A stretch of 64,000 nt of DNA from Candidatus Saccharimonadota bacterium (GCA_900555265.1 UNSL01000004.1:1-64000); one strand, 5' to 3'; shown: positions 42,094-52,940, numbered from the stretch's first letter. Made by a program: numbers and translations. The notes: generated from the letters alone by a model not told the origin.

Positions 42094-42879
42094 ATGTTAC
42101 CTTCAGAAATGCGTGCATGTGGCATATTACACCAGGATCAACCAAAGAGGAAACTGCGTACGGCAATAGAAAATACACCCAGCGGACAACTCCTCATAGC
42201 AAATAATACACCGCTGAGTAGCGTTACTCGCGGTCAAAGATTAACATTTACTCCCGTTGAAGATTATTATACAGGACGACGGGACGCAACAAGTGGCATC
42301 ATGTTCGGAAATATGTCAACAAACGACATAAAAATACCTGTAGCAATTAAGCCTCATGACAATATCGCTTCTGCACTTTCAGAATTTTGTATTACACAAC
42401 ATCTTATTAGTAAAGGACACATTAAACCATACCAACCACTAGGATTTTTATCAGGCAGAGATTCTATATATACACTATCAGCATTCGAAGGCGATGTTGT
42501 GAGCTGTGACACGATTACCGACGGCACAGATATTCCTAAAAAGATACAAAAGGTTCTACTTGTGGGAGCAGCGACTCTCGCGATGCTACATAAATCGGGA
42601 GTTGCACATGGCGACGCGCAAATTAAAAATACCGCATTCAGTGTAAAGACAGGAGAAGAGCGAGCAATAGATCTAACTTCCTCTTATTTTGACAAAAGCG
42701 GTCGCGGCATCATTGATGACATGCATTCGTATATAGATACATTACCTGATTACATTAGTCCAGTATTAGACGATGAGCATATCAAGGAATATTTTATTGA
42801 TCCATATTTATCTCTAGTCGCTGGTGCACTATCAAAAAGACAACAGAATAGTGTCCGTCGCGTTACTAGTAGTCTATGA
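42094..42879 (+). CDS. Protein-kinase-fold protein
   Basis: 261 residues. A kinase-like fold can be traced: Lys86 in VAIKPHDN as the ATP-binding lysine, a helix with SEFCITQHLISKG, hinge region YTLSAFEGDV, catalytic loop VAHGDAQIKN (His172, Asp174, Asn179) and Asp193 in AIDLTSS as the metal-binding equivalent of DFG. HGD-x4-N is typical of the Kdo/RIO/APH-like families rather than HRD kinases. Residues 1-60 are unassigned. Substrate unknown. TATAAT (42082-42087) ends 6 bases before the ATG. Stop is TGA. Confidence 0.75.
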   Translation: MLPSEMRACGILHQDQPKRKLRTAIENTPSGQLLIANNTPLSSVTRGQRLTFTPVEDYYTGRRDATSGIMFGNMSTNDIKIPVAIKPHDNIASALSEFCITQHLISKGHIKPYQPLGFLSGRDSIYTLSAFEGDVVSCDTITDGTDIPKKIQKVLLVGAATLAMLHKSGVAHGDAQIKNTAFSVKTGEERAIDLTSSYFDKSGRGIIDDMHSYIDTLPDYISPVLDDEHIKEYFIDPYLSLVAGALSKRQQNSVRRVTSSL

Positions 42880-42925
42880 GTAAATCTGTATATACCTTTC
42901 AATCTTCACGCCCAGTTTAAGGCAC

Positions 42926-42961
42926 AAAAAAACAAAACCCCGACGATATCGACAGGGTCTT
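42926..42961 (-). terminator. Terminator of the ATP synthase operon
   Basis: On the minus strand GACCCTGTCGATATCG and a complementary CG-rich arm ending GGGGT are followed by TTTTG and seven more T. Confidence 0.75.
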
Positions 42962-42985
42962 GTCCAATTATTTACGCACTCAAAT

Positions 42986-43411
42986 CTAGCGTCGTCGCTT
43001 ACGCCTATGAAGATCCGCCACCTTCAATCGCACCATATGACGATCGATAAGTTGCTTGGCTTTCTCACGCTCAACTTGATCGCCAGCTTCATCACGCGCC
43101 TTGATAGCACGCTCCAGAGCCTTCTGAGTTTCCGCCTCGATGATGTCATCGCCGTGATCAGCTTCATCAACCAAAATTTGCACCGACGAATAGTCAATTT
43201 TTACCACGCCACCAGAGATTGCGAAATACTCCAACTGATTATCAGAATCTTCTTTATGTCGACGCACGGTAATCACGCCATCTCTCGCGATAGTCACTAG
43301 TGGCTCATGGCTTGGGAAAACGGAAATTTCTCCGTCAGTGGTCGGAATTGACACCGAATAAACTTCTTCGTCAACCTTCGTACCGACAAGTGTGACTAAT
43401 GACAATTTCAT
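42986..43411 (-). CDS. atpC: ATP synthase subunit epsilon
   Basis: 141 residues, usual size. N-terminal beta-sandwich (MKLSLVTLVGTKVDEEVYSV, ISVFPSHEPLVT) and a C-terminal helical hairpin (EAETQKALERAIKARDEAG). It is part of the F1 central stalk and inhibits wasteful hydrolysis. The start lies 2 bases downstream of the atpD stop. Last gene of the operon. Confidence 0.95.
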   Translation of the reverse strand: MKLSLVTLVGTKVDEEVYSVSIPTTDGEISVFPSHEPLVTIARDGVITVRRHKEDSDNQLEYFAISGGVVKIDYSSVQILVDEADHGDDIIEAETQKALERAIKARDEAGDQVEREKAKQLIDRHMVRLKVADLHRRKRRR

Positions 43412-43413
43412 GA

Positions 43414-44874
<1,461 letters not shown>

Positions 44875-44898
44875 TTAATCTCACTTTTCATATCACAT

Positions 44899-45348
44899 CT
44901 ACGCCTCCTGATAATCCATAATTATATCCAAAGAATAACTCTTATCCGACAACGCTCGACGAGCCGGCTCTATCATATCATCAGGGAAGCGTAAGTTCAG
45001 TTTCTCTAAAGCCTCTAACGTCACGAAGTCAATCTGCTGGATTCCTTCTTCGTGCGCGACAGGAGAATCATCGGCAACGTGCCCTAGAAAGAACACAACC
45101 AGCGACACACCAGAATCAGTATTTTTCAACAGCACCGACAGCACACCATCAATTGCAACTGTGTAGCCAGACTCTTCCTTCGCTTCGCGTATCGCCGCAT
45201 CCACCAAGCTTTCGCCAGGCTCAACATGACCAGCTGGAAAATTCCAGGTATCTAATTGACCATAATTATTTTTGCCTTCTTGAACGACCAGCAGCTTACC
45301 GTCCTTTACAACAACAGTACTGACAAATAGGGTTGTGTTATTTATCAT
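44899..45348 (-). CDS. Nudix hydrolase inserted in the ATP synthase operon
   Basis: 149 residues. Complete Nudix box GHVEPGESLVDAAIREAKEE followed by SGY (G-x5-E-x7-REAxEESGY). It hydrolyses nucleoside diphosphate-linked compounds; the substrate is not predictable, though a damaged-nucleotide or NAD(P)H-type cleanup role is common. It lies between atpG and atpD, overlapping the atpG stop by 4 bases (ATGA), so it is translated as part of the operon. This position is not standard. Confidence 0.95.
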   Translation of the reverse strand: MINNTTLFVSTVVVKDGKLLVVQEGKNNYGQLDTWNFPAGHVEPGESLVDAAIREAKEESGYTVAIDGVLSVLLKNTDSGVSLVVFFLGHVADDSPVAHEEGIQQIDFVTLEALEKLNLRFPDDMIEPARRALSDKSYSLDIIMDYQEA

Positions 45349-46226
45349 TGTTCCATCGCCTCCACGCCACCAGAAATTTCAGCAAGCTCCTGAGTAATCG
45401 CCCCTTGACGAGCTTTATTCATAGCTAGCGTCAAATCATCAACCAAATCACTGGCATTATCCGTAGCATTCTTCATCGCCATCATACGCATAGAATGTTC
45501 ACTGGCACGAGCATCAAGCAATGCCTGTAACAGTCGCGCGCCGACCAAACGATACGCCACCGCATCCAAAACCTCTGGAATGCTCGGCTCATATTTGGCG
45601 TCAGAAATCGTGTTAGAAACTTCACTCGGATCAACCAAGATTTTCGTTCCTGCTGGCAATAATCTGTCCAATTCAGCAGTCTGAACCATGCTATTGACAA
45701 AACGCGTATAGACAAGCGTAACGGCGTCAACTTCGCCATTTTCAAACATATTTACTGCCGTATTCAAAATCGTATGGAATGTCAATCCAGACGGCTGATC
45801 TGGCAAATCTTCATACGTACCGATGATTTTCGTATCTTTAAGACGCGTTGCGAATTGTGAAGCTCGCCGACCAATCGTCAAAGTCAAGTTCTCAATTCCG
45901 CGCTCGTCATCACGCTTTAGCAGCTCCAAATATTTCTTCAAAACGTTGGTGTTGTATGCGCCAGCCAAACCCTTATCGCTGGCCACCACGATAATCAATC
46001 GCTTATTTATCTTGCGCCTAACGAACAGCGGGTGATTGTCAGTTGCGCCTTGGCTAGCCAAATAAGACAGCAATTCTTCCGCCGCCATCGTGTACGGCGC
46101 AGAAGCTTTGTCCGCCTCTTGAGCGCGACGCATTTTACTAGCCGCCACCAATTGCATAGCCTTGGTGATCTGCTTAGTTGAGTCCACCGAACGAATGCGA
46201 TTTTTCAGCGCGCGAGTGCTCGGCAT
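45345..46226 (-). CDS. atpG: ATP synthase subunit gamma
   Basis: 293 residues. N-terminal helix ALKNRIRSVDSTKQITKAMQ, the conserved VVASDKGLAGAYNTNVLK segment, and a C-terminal helix with MMAMKNATDNASDLVDDLT. It forms the rotating central shaft. It lies 3 bases downstream of the atpA stop. Confidence 0.97.
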   Translation of the reverse strand: MPSTRALKNRIRSVDSTKQITKAMQLVAASKMRRAQEADKASAPYTMAAEELLSYLASQGATDNHPLFVRRKINKRLIIVVASDKGLAGAYNTNVLKKYLELLKRDDERGIENLTLTIGRRASQFATRLKDTKIIGTYEDLPDQPSGLTFHTILNTAVNMFENGEVDAVTLVYTRFVNSMVQTAELDRLLPAGTKILVDPSEVSNTISDAKYEPSIPEVLDAVAYRLVGARLLQALLDARASEHSMRMMAMKNATDNASDLVDDLTLAMNKARQGAITQELAEISGGVEAMEQ

Positions 46227-46229
46227 GAA

Positions 46230-47756
46230 TTACTCCTCAAATCCTTTCGCTATTTCTTTTGTAGCTTCGTCAATCAATTTCAATTGCTCATCCGAAGGCT
46301 TGTTACCCTTGTTTAGCTCACGCATAGCATCTTTAGAATTTTTCCAGAGATAAGTCAATAGGGCAGACTGCGCGTCCTTAATCTTAGAAACTGGAACTTC
46401 GTCAAACATACCGCCAGTCACCGCGTGAATGCTGACAAATTGCTCCCAAACACTCATTGGTTGATATTGTGGCTGCTTCAAAAGTTCAGTGAGTCGCTGA
46501 CCGCGGTCAATTTGAGCCTTTGTCGCGTCGTCAAGATCTGAGCCGAATTGAGCAAATGACGCCAATTCGCGGAACTGAGAAAGACCGAGCTTCAAGTTTC
46601 CGCCGACAGATTTAACGGCTTTCGTCTGAGCTGCGCCACCAACGCGAGAAACTGATAGACCGGCTGAGATGGCTGGGCGAATGCCTTGATAGAACAAGTC
46701 GGTTTCCAGGAAAATCTGACCGTCGGTAATAGAAATCACGTTGGTTGGAATATAAGCGGAAATGTCGCCAGCCTGCGTTTCGATGATTGGCAGAGCCGTC
46801 AAGCTTCCCGCGCCAAGTTCATCAGACAATTTGGCCGAACGTTCCAACAAGCGTGAATGCAAATAGAACACGTCACCTGGGTAAGCTTCGCGTCCTGGTG
46901 GGCGGCGCAACAACAGCGACATTTGTCGGTAAGCTACCGCGTGCTTTGTCAAATCGTCATAAATCATCAATGCGTGACCGCCGTTATCGCGGAAATATTC
47001 TCCCATGGCGGTACCGGCGTAAGGTGCCAAGTAAAGCAGAGAGGCCGCGTCGGACGGGCTGGTTGCGACGATAATCGTCTGGTCCATCACGCCTTCTTCT
47101 TTCAATCGGTCGACCAATCGAGCGATCTTCGACAATTTTTGACCAATAGCCACATAAACGTTCACCACGCCGGTTTTTTGACGAGCCTGGTTAATCATCG
47201 TATCGATAGCAATTGCCGTCTTACCAGTTTGGCGGTCACCAATGATAAGCTCACGCTGACCACGACCGATTGGGAACATTGCGTCAATCGACATAATACC
47301 AGTCATCAGAGGCTCATTAACCGATTTACGGCCCATCACGCCAATAGCAGGACGCTCAATTAAACCACGTTTCTTCGTCTTAATCGCTGGACCATCGTCA
47401 AGAGGTCGACCTAGCGGATCAACCACTCGCCCCAACAGCTCTTCACCGACAGGAACGTCTAGCACCGAACCTTTGCGGTGAACGCTGGCGCCAGCCTTAA
47501 CCTTATCTTCGCCACCAAGAATCACCGCACCAATTTCATCTTCCATCAAATTCAAAGCAAATGCCTCAACCGTGCCGCCGTCAGTTTCAATTTCCAGCAC
47601 TTCACTATAGCCAGCACTACTTAAACCATGCACCCAAGCCACGCCGTCACCAACGCGAATAACCACGCCGGCATCTTCCAAACCTTCTGTCGCCTCCAAC
47701 TGCGCGATTTTTTCCCGCAGGCTTTTGGCTAATTCTGTCACATCAATCTTGCTCAT
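46230..47756 (-). CDS. atpA: ATP synthase subunit alpha
   Basis: 508 residues. Regulatory F1 subunit: Walker [38 protein letters not shown], and the arginine-finger region [15 protein letters not shown]. Complete in length. SD-type sequence AGGAGG precedes the ATG, 8 bases after atpH. Confidence 0.98.
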   Translation of the reverse strand: MSKIDVTELAKSLREKIAQLEATEGLEDAGVVIRVGDGVAWVHGLSSAGYSEVLEIETDGGTVEAFALNLMEDEIGAVILGGEDKVKAGASVHRKGSVLDVPVGEELLGRVVDPLGRPLDDGPAIKTKKRGLIERPAIGVMGRKSVNEPLMTGIMSIDAMFPIGRGQRELIIGDRQTGKTAIAIDTMINQARQKTGVVNVYVAIGQKLSKIARLVDRLKEEGVMDQTIIVATSPSDAASLLYLAPYAGTAMGEYFRDNGGHALMIYDDLTKHAVAYRQMSLLLRRPPGREAYPGDVFYLHSRLLERSAKLSDELGAGSLTALPIIETQAGDISAYIPTNVISITDGQIFLETDLFYQGIRPAISAGLSVSRVGGAAQTKAVKSVGGNLKLGLSQFRELASFAQFGSDLDDATKAQIDRGQRLTELLKQPQYQPMSVWEQFVSIHAVTGGMFDEVPVSKIKDAQSALLTYLWKNSKDAMRELNKGNKPSDEQLKLIDEATKEIAKGFEE

Positions 47757-47764
47757 TTTTCCTC

Positions 47765-48163
47765 CTAGATTTTCTTCGCCCGCAAGTCGTTTAACTTCTT
47801 CGAAACCGTTGCGTCCAGTGTTGCGGTCGGCGTTTGTAGCTTAAATCCGCCAATCAGCGTCGGGTCAATTGATTCTCTTAGCGACACTTTTGGCTTGCTA
47901 TTTTTACTGCTCGCCGCAGTCGCCAGAAATTGCTCTATCTTGCGCCTCGTGTTGTCATCAAGCACTCTCGCACTCTCGACCGACGCCACAATTTCACCAC
48001 GCTCAGCCAATTCTGCCTCAATATCTCGCACCAACAAATCAACTTCACGTTCGTGCTTTTCGTAAATCAAAAGACCAGCAATTTCTTCCAACACCGCGTC
48101 ATTGCCAGCTAAAATCTGCTCAGCTGCGTACTTTGCCAACTTTCTCCTGGACACTAATCTCAT
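47765..48163 (-). CDS. atpH: ATP synthase subunit delta, short form
   Basis: 132 residues against ~175-180 in most bacteria. The C-terminal half ([20 protein letters not shown] and on) is the diagnostic delta/OSCP region that contacts b and alpha. The N-terminal six-helix domain appears reduced to about 75 residues. Placement between atpF and atpA supports the call; the start directly abuts the atpF stop. Confidence 0.9.
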   Translation of the reverse strand: MRLVSRRKLAKYAAEQILAGNDAVLEEIAGLLIYEKHEREVDLLVRDIEAELAERGEIVASVESARVLDDNTRRKIEQFLATAASSKNSKPKVSLRESIDPTLIGGFKLQTPTATLDATVSKKLNDLRAKKI

Positions 48164-48706
48164 CTATTCAGCCTCCTCAAGCGCTTCCGAAATCAGCTTT
48201 GTATCTTTCTTCGCATCAATCTTCTCGCCCAAAACCTTGCCAGTCGCTTCAGCCACCAACTCTAATGTCGAATTGTGCAAATCTTTCTTTGCATTCTCAA
48301 TTTCTTGAGCAATCGTATTATGCGCTTCTTTAATCAAAGCTTCAGATTTGGCAGTCGCTTTTTTAGCCGCTTCTTCAACAACTTCGGTCGCTTCTTCTCG
48401 AGCAGACGCCACGATGTCGCTAGCTTGCGCTCGTGCTTTTCGCATCATTTCGGCGGTCATTTCTTCAGCTCGGTCAGCATTTTCCTTGGCAGATTTTGCC
48501 GCCGCGTCAGCCGCTTTCAAGTCTTTTTCTCGCTTGACGAGCATTTCCATCATTGGCGGATAAACAAACTTGCGAAGAACAAATAGCAAGATTAAAAATG
48601 CTACCGTCTGAAACGCCAACAGCGCCCAATCAATACCTAGCGAATCAAACAAACCAGCTTTTTCCGATGCGCCAGAATTGGCAAATTGTGTTAATATTTT
48701 CTCCAC
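48164..48706 (-). CDS. atpF: ATP synthase subunit b
   Basis: 180 residues. One membrane helix near the N-terminus (about 28-46, WALLAFQTVAFLILLFVLRK), then a long Lys/Glu/Ala-rich helix that forms the peripheral stalk. The ~25 residues before the membrane helix are longer than in E. coli. 16 bases after atpE. Confidence 0.95.
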   Translation of the reverse strand: MEKILTQFANSGASEKAGLFDSLGIDWALLAFQTVAFLILLFVLRKFVYPPMMEMLVKREKDLKAADAAAKSAKENADRAEEMTAEMMRKARAQASDIVASAREEATEVVEEAAKKATAKSEALIKEAHNTIAQEIENAKKDLHNSTLELVAEATGKVLGEKIDAKKDTKLISEALEEAE

Positions 48707-48722
48707 AATTTACTCCCGAAAA

Positions 48723-48935
48723 CTACATAACTTTGCCGACGATTGCTGCGACGAAACCGATAATAGCAATAGCGTCGATGAATGAAATACCCAAGATCAT
48801 CATTGTGCGTAGGTCGTTGATTTTTTCTGGATTACGACCAGCGGCGTTCATAGCTGCTGCACCAACGATTGCAGCACCGATTGCTGCAAATGCTGCTGGG
48901 ATTGCGTAGGTAAGTGCAAATGATAATGCTTCCAT
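48723..48935 (-). CDS. atpE: ATP synthase subunit c
   Basis: 70 residues, two membrane helices joined by the polar loop AGRNPEKINDLR. Ion-binding carboxylate Asp54 in the second helix (ISFIDAIAIIGFV). Asp with no Gln/Ser/Thr sodium ligands around it favours protons. Strong SD AAGGAGA. Confidence 0.95.
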   Translation of the reverse strand: MEALSFALTYAIPAAFAAIGAAIVGAAAMNAAGRNPEKINDLRTMMILGISFIDAIAIIGFVAAIVGKVM

Positions 48936-48971
48936 TGTTAATATTCTCCTTTTAGTTAATTATTACCTAAT

Positions 48972-49808
48972 TTAATCACTCTCTGATATCGCCAATTTAT
49001 TAGCTTCAGCAGAGGAGTGAACTTCATCAATTGGCTCGTGCGAATCATGGTGAACCAGCCCCAGGGAAATAAACACAGTTGACAACATAAAGAAAATATA
49101 CGCCTGAATACCACCTATAAACAACTCGAAGAAATAGAACGGCTGCAGAGCCACGGGCGACAAAAACTTCGTCATGTAAGCGATAATCGCCAAGAGAATT
49201 TCGCCAGCCAAAACGTTACCAAATAGGCGGAAACTCAGTCCCAGCATTCGCGAGAACTCAGCCACCAGTTCCAGTATGCCGACAAATGACATAATTGGAT
49301 CATGCAGCGGGTTAACGAAATATCGCCCCATATTACCCTTAAAACCCAAATACTTAAACGCGTAAACCTGAGCCGCGACAATCGTTACAATTGCCAAGCC
49401 GAAAGTCATATTAAGATCTGCCACGCCACCGCGGAACAGAGGAGTGTGATGCTCGCCAATTGTAATCGGACCAACGATCGGCAAAAGCCCCAGCCAGTAC
49501 TGCGCGATGATAAAGAAAAATAAAGTAATACAAAGCGGAGCAACTTTACGCGCCCATTTTTGGTCTGGAATAACTTGGCAAACCGTATTATAAAGTCCGT
49601 CGAACGTCCACTGAATTAGTCTTGTAATAAAATTATGCTTCTTTTTACCTAAAACCGCCGCACGAGTACGGAACATTGCCCACACCAGCACGATCAATCC
49701 CAAGAATCCCATCAAGTGCGAATTCGTAATAGATACGCCAGCGATATTGAGAACTTCATCAACTTTTACTGAAATATGCGGACCAGCGCTTGCCATATAA
49801 TCGATCAT
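48972..49808 (-). CDS. atpB: ATP synthase subunit a
   Basis: 278 residues with five or six membrane helices. Essential Arg lies in LSFRLFGNVLAGE. The half-channel helices follow, ending in QAYIFFMLSTVFISLGLVH and a polar tail rich in His, Ser and Glu. Overlaps the atpI-like gene by 4 bases. Confidence 0.95.
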   Translation of the reverse strand: MIDYMASAGPHISVKVDEVLNIAGVSITNSHLMGFLGLIVLVWAMFRTRAAVLGKKKHNFITRLIQWTFDGLYNTVCQVIPDQKWARKVAPLCITLFFFIIAQYWLGLLPIVGPITIGEHHTPLFRGGVADLNMTFGLAIVTIVAAQVYAFKYLGFKGNMGRYFVNPLHDPIMSFVGILELVAEFSRMLGLSFRLFGNVLAGEILLAIIAYMTKFLSPVALQPFYFFELFIGGIQAYIFFMLSTVFISLGLVHHDSHEPIDEVHSSAEANKLAISESD

Positions 49809-50065
49809 TTTTTCAACTCCTGCTGTTTAATTTTAGCAATTTGCAAAGCTATGAGAATCACCGAGATAATCGCGCCAGAAACAATTCCAGCAAGCAACCA
49901 TCTCATCTTCATTCCGCTGACATTATCCAGCCACAATCCCAACAAAGTTAAGCCAATCGTCGGCAAAAACATTCGCCACATTGTACCAATCATCGTCCTT
50001 GCCAAAATCATCATTGCACCAGAATCGCCTGTATCATTAGCCGAAATGTCAGTTTCTTTTACCAT
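49805..50065 (-). CDS. atpI: AtpI-like membrane protein, first gene of the atp operon
   Basis: 86 residues, two membrane helices (about 31-47 and 55-76) after a polar N-terminus. Position at the head of the operon and size fit AtpI/AtpZ, thought to help assemble the c-ring or import Mg2+. Sequence similarity itself is not obvious. TATAGT ends 8 bases before the ATG. Confidence 0.7.
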   Translation of the reverse strand: MVKETDISANDTGDSGAMMILARTMIGTMWRMFLPTIGLTLLGLWLDNVSGMKMRWLLAGIVSGAIISVILIALQIAKIKQQELKK

Positions 50066-50104
50066 TACTTTCCACTATATCAATCTGTTATACTATTTTG
50101 CAAG

Positions 50105-50329
50105 ATGCCACGACGAAATTATTCAAAAAATAGTCAAAAAACCCAAAAAACATCATTGATGTCAATTTCAGGGTTGGCTAATTGCCAGAAAAAACGTCGC
50201 TTCTCAACAGAGATAAAAGCCCGCCAAGCAGCAGAAATCCAAGAATTAGCAAACCCGAATTTGTCGATTGATATATATCATTGTGAATGGTGCAAAAATT
50301 GGCATTTGACGTCGAAGAATTCTAAATAG
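50105..50329 (+). CDS. Small zinc-ribbon-like protein
   Basis: 74 residues. Basic N-terminal tail, then Cys27 in GLANCQKKRRF, and near the C-terminus YHCEWCKNWHLTS with a CxxC and a His. C...CxxC...H is a plausible four-ligand zinc site, and the phrase resembles small DNA-associated zinc ribbons found in Actinobacteria and phages. Divergent from the ATP synthase operon with facing -10 boxes; no known function. Confidence 0.65.
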   Translation: MPRRNYSKNSQKTQKTSLMSISGLANCQKKRRFSTEIKARQAAEIQELANPNLSIDIYHCEWCKNWHLTSKNSK

Positions 50330-50377
50330 ACGTAACCGTTATGTTATAATTGGAAGTGTTATTAAATAGGGGAATAT

Positions 50378-50665
50378 ATGAGCGAAGACACAACGAACAA
50401 CCATCAAGACACAAAAGTTGTCGTGTACAACACTAGCTGGTGTGCGTTTTGCCACACGGAAATGGAATGGCTGAAGAAGCTGGGAATTGATTTTGTTTCC
50501 AAAGATATCGAGGCTGATCCTGGCGCAAAAGAGGAATTGCTAAATAAAAATGGCGGCAATTTCCAAGGCGTGCCAGTAACGGATATTAACGGGGAATTAG
50601 TGCTTGGTTTTGATCGACCGAAACTACAAGATTTGCTACGAAAAAACGGCTTATTGTCCGACTAA
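50378..50665 (+). CDS. Glutaredoxin-like thiol-disulfide protein
   Basis: 95 residues with a thioredoxin fold: VVVYNTSWCAFC active site (CxxC), then GVPVTDINGE containing the cis-Pro and a C-terminal helix. Similar to mycoredoxin/NrdH-type glutaredoxins. It reduces disulfides, for example in ribonucleotide reductase or peroxiredoxins; which partner is not clear. SD AGGGGAA. Confidence 0.9.
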   Translation: MSEDTTNNHQDTKVVVYNTSWCAFCHTEMEWLKKLGIDFVSKDIEADPGAKEELLNKNGGNFQGVPVTDINGELVLGFDRPKLQDLLRKNGLLSD

Positions 50666-50685
50666 TTTTCTTAAAAACTATTCAA

Positions 50686-50718
50686 GATTTTCCGTCAAAT
50701 TCTGGCGGAAAATTTTTA
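50686..50718. terminator. Bidirectional terminator between glutaredoxin and ABC-F genes
   Basis: ATTTTCCG pairs with CGGAAAAT, followed by TTTTTAT. It overlaps the last bases of the convergent ABC-F gene. Confidence 0.8.
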
Positions 50719-52374
50719 TTCTGCGCCAATTTGCACAACTTTGCCGCCAAGTTTTTCGCGGAAATAATTATCGTGGCTGACGTAAAGAATCGCGCCGGAA
50801 TATTTGGCCAACGCCGTTTCCAACTCTTCGATACTCGGCAAATCCAAGTGGTTCGTCGGCTCGTCCAGAACTAGCAGTTGCGGGTCGTTCGCCAGCATAG
50901 CAATAATCTGAAAACGCGCCTTTTGACCGCCAGACAAGCGAGCCAGCGGCGTCATCCGATCAGCATCTGTGAACAAATAGTCGGCCAAAAGTTGCCGAAT
51001 TTTCGTATCAGAAATCGACAAATCGCGACTCATATACAATTTTTCAATCGCTTTTTCTAGCGGATCAGACAGATATCGCTCGTCAATTTCTTGCTCATAA
51101 ACGCCAATTCGAACCTGCGGATCAAGGAAAATATCGCCAGAATAAAGAATAGGACCGTCGTCAAAACTCTTGCCCGACGCCAAAATCATCCGAATCAACG
51201 TAGTCTTACCAGCGCCATTGCGACCTCTAATTTCAATCGCTTCACCTTCGCGCAAATCAATATTCACATCCTCAAACAATATCCGCTCACCAATCCCAAC
51301 CGCCACATTTTCCGCGCGGACCAACACGTGTTGACTGCGACTGGAGGCGTCTTTCATACTCAGGCGGATATTACGCGACTTGAATTTTCCGTAACGCTCG
51401 GCCGATTTATAATCCAATTGACTAGCAGATTCTTTGTCGATCCAAAACGTCGGCTTTTCCATTTCCGACAATTCCTCCAGCTCCGCCCGCGCCTCATTTT
51501 CCAAGCGCTTAAATTTCTGAATCGTGCCAGGATTACGCGACTTTTCCTTAAGTCTTTGATAGTCCAAAACTTTTTGCTTCAGGTTAACAATTCGCTTCTC
51601 AATCTGCTCAAAATTATTCATTCCAGCCGTCGTCGCTTGAGCGTTCTGCTTCAAATACGCGTCGTAATTTCCGCGGTAACTCACGGCTTGACCGTCCTTA
51701 ATCTCAACTATTCGATCAACTTGCCCAAGTACATCGCGATCATGTGTAATTATCAACATCGCTTGATGTGGCTGCGAATTCATCCAATCAATAAACTGCT
51801 GTTTCGCAACGTAATCCATGTGGTTGGTCGGCTCGTCAATCAGCGCCAAATGCGCCTCCGAGTGCATAATTTTAACAATTTCCACCAGTCTTTTTTGACC
51901 GCCAGACAGGGAAGAAATCTTCCGATTGCTATAACCGTCTAATTGAAAATTGCTCAGCTCCCGCTCAATTTTTTCTTCAACTTGATAAAATCCTTTTTGG
52001 TCAAATCGCTCCAGGGCTTGCGTATATTCCTCAATTTTTCGCATATTGTCGCCCATAGTCAGCGGATATTCATCGATGATTTTCTTCAGCTTGGAATATT
52101 CTGGAAGTCCGCCAAGAATATACGACATAACCGTTTGATCGCCCAAACCATGATGTTCCTGGGCGGTAGTCGCAACCGTAATGCCGCGCCGAAAAATAAC
52201 CTCGCCAGTATAATCAGTGTCTTTTCCGCTCAATATTCCAAACAGCGTCGACTTGCCAACACCGTTACGACCAACCACGCCGACTTTCTCGCCGTCGTCT
52301 ACACTGAACTTGACGTCTTTCATCAACGTCTTATCGCCAAAACTTTTTTCAGTAATGTGAATGTCGGCTATCAT
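50716..52374 (-). CDS. ABC-F family ATPase (translation factor type)
   Basis: 552 residues from ATG 52372-52374 (MIADIHITEKSFGDKTLMK). Two ABC domains in one chain: Walker A GRNGVGKST and GRNGAGKTT, signatures LSGGQKRLVE and LSGGQKARFQ, Walker B LALIDEPTNHMD and LLVLDEPTNHLD. They are joined by a charged coiled linker (about 235-310). There are no membrane helices. ABC-F proteins act on the ribosome to relieve stalls or antibiotic blocks. TACAAT ends 9 bases before the ATG. Confidence 0.95.
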   Translation of the reverse strand: MIADIHITEKSFGDKTLMKDVKFSVDDGEKVGVVGRNGVGKSTLFGILSGKDTDYTGEVIFRRGITVATTAQEHHGLGDQTVMSYILGGLPEYSKLKKIIDEYPLTMGDNMRKIEEYTQALERFDQKGFYQVEEKIERELSNFQLDGYSNRKISSLSGGQKRLVEIVKIMHSEAHLALIDEPTNHMDYVAKQQFIDWMNSQPHQAMLIITHDRDVLGQVDRIVEIKDGQAVSYRGNYDAYLKQNAQATTAGMNNFEQIEKRIVNLKQKVLDYQRLKEKSRNPGTIQKFKRLENEARAELEELSEMEKPTFWIDKESASQLDYKSAERYGKFKSRNIRLSMKDASSRSQHVLVRAENVAVGIGERILFEDVNIDLREGEAIEIRGRNGAGKTTLIRMILASGKSFDDGPILYSGDIFLDPQVRIGVYEQEIDERYLSDPLEKAIEKLYMSRDLSISDTKIRQLLADYLFTDADRMTPLARLSGGQKARFQIIAMLANDPQLLVLDEPTNHLDLPSIEELETALAKYSGAILYVSHDNYFREKLGGKVVQIGAE

Positions 52375-52463
52375 GCTTGAGATATTGTAACATAAGTCAT
52401 ATTTCAGCCGCACCAAACTAGCCTAAATATACTGTCGCGTTAAGTTTTGCTATAATATAATCC

Positions 52464-52940
52464 ATGTCAAAGCCAAAAGCTAAAAAACCAGCCACACAGA
52501 ATATTGTCAATCGTCGCGCACGGTTTGATTATGAGCTTGGCGAAGAAATTGTAGCCGGCTTGGTTTTAACTGGGATGGAAGTGCGAGCCGCCAGAGAAGG
52601 ACACGTCCAACTTAAAGGCTCATTTGTTAGCTTAAGAAACGGCGAATTGTGGCTAAATAACGCCAGCTTTTCACTGCGATTAAACGTTCGCGGAGAAGCA
52701 AATAGCCGCTCAGTCGATACTTCGGCGCGGAAATTATTGGTAAGTAAAAAACAATTGTCCAATTTTACAGAAGCCAAAAAACAGGGAATGACAATTGTCC
52801 CGACCAAATTATTGACCAACGGAAAATTCATTAAAGTTGTAATTGCACTCGGAAAAGGTAAGAAAAATTACGACAAGCGCCAAACCATCAAACGCCGCGA
52901 CCAAGACCGAGAAACCAGGCGACTTATCTCTAATAGATAA
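52464..52940 (+). CDS. smpB: SsrA-binding protein SmpB
   Basis: 158 residues. Core beta-barrel with NIVNRRARFDYELGEEIVAG, GMEVRAAREGHVQLKGSFV and the basic tail GKKNYDKRQTIKRRDQDRE. It guides tmRNA to stalled ribosomes; no tmRNA gene was recognised in this window. TATAAT ends 7 bases before the ATG. A weak AAACTCA/TGAGTTT hairpin after the stop may serve as terminator. Confidence 0.97.
   Translation: MSKPKAKKPATQNIVNRRARFDYELGEEIVAGLVLTGMEVRAAREGHVQLKGSFVSLRNGELWLNNASFSLRLNVRGEANSRSVDTSARKLLVSKKQLSNFTEAKKQGMTIVPTKLLTNGKFIKVVIALGKGKKNYDKRQTIKRRDQDRETRRLISNR

Noticed and set aside
41535-42879. Alternative genetic code (UGA read as an amino acid)
   Set aside because: TGA ends dus (41535-41537), the 53-residue ORF (40105-40107) and the kinase-fold gene (42877-42879) at the expected places, and no conserved protein needs read-through.
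51091-51942. Long plus-strand ORF (283 codons) opposite the ABC-F gene
   Set aside because: It lies wholly antisense to intact ABC-F motifs, its product is Arg/Asn/Leu-rich without domain character, and it has no promoter or SD. It is a shadow of codon bias.
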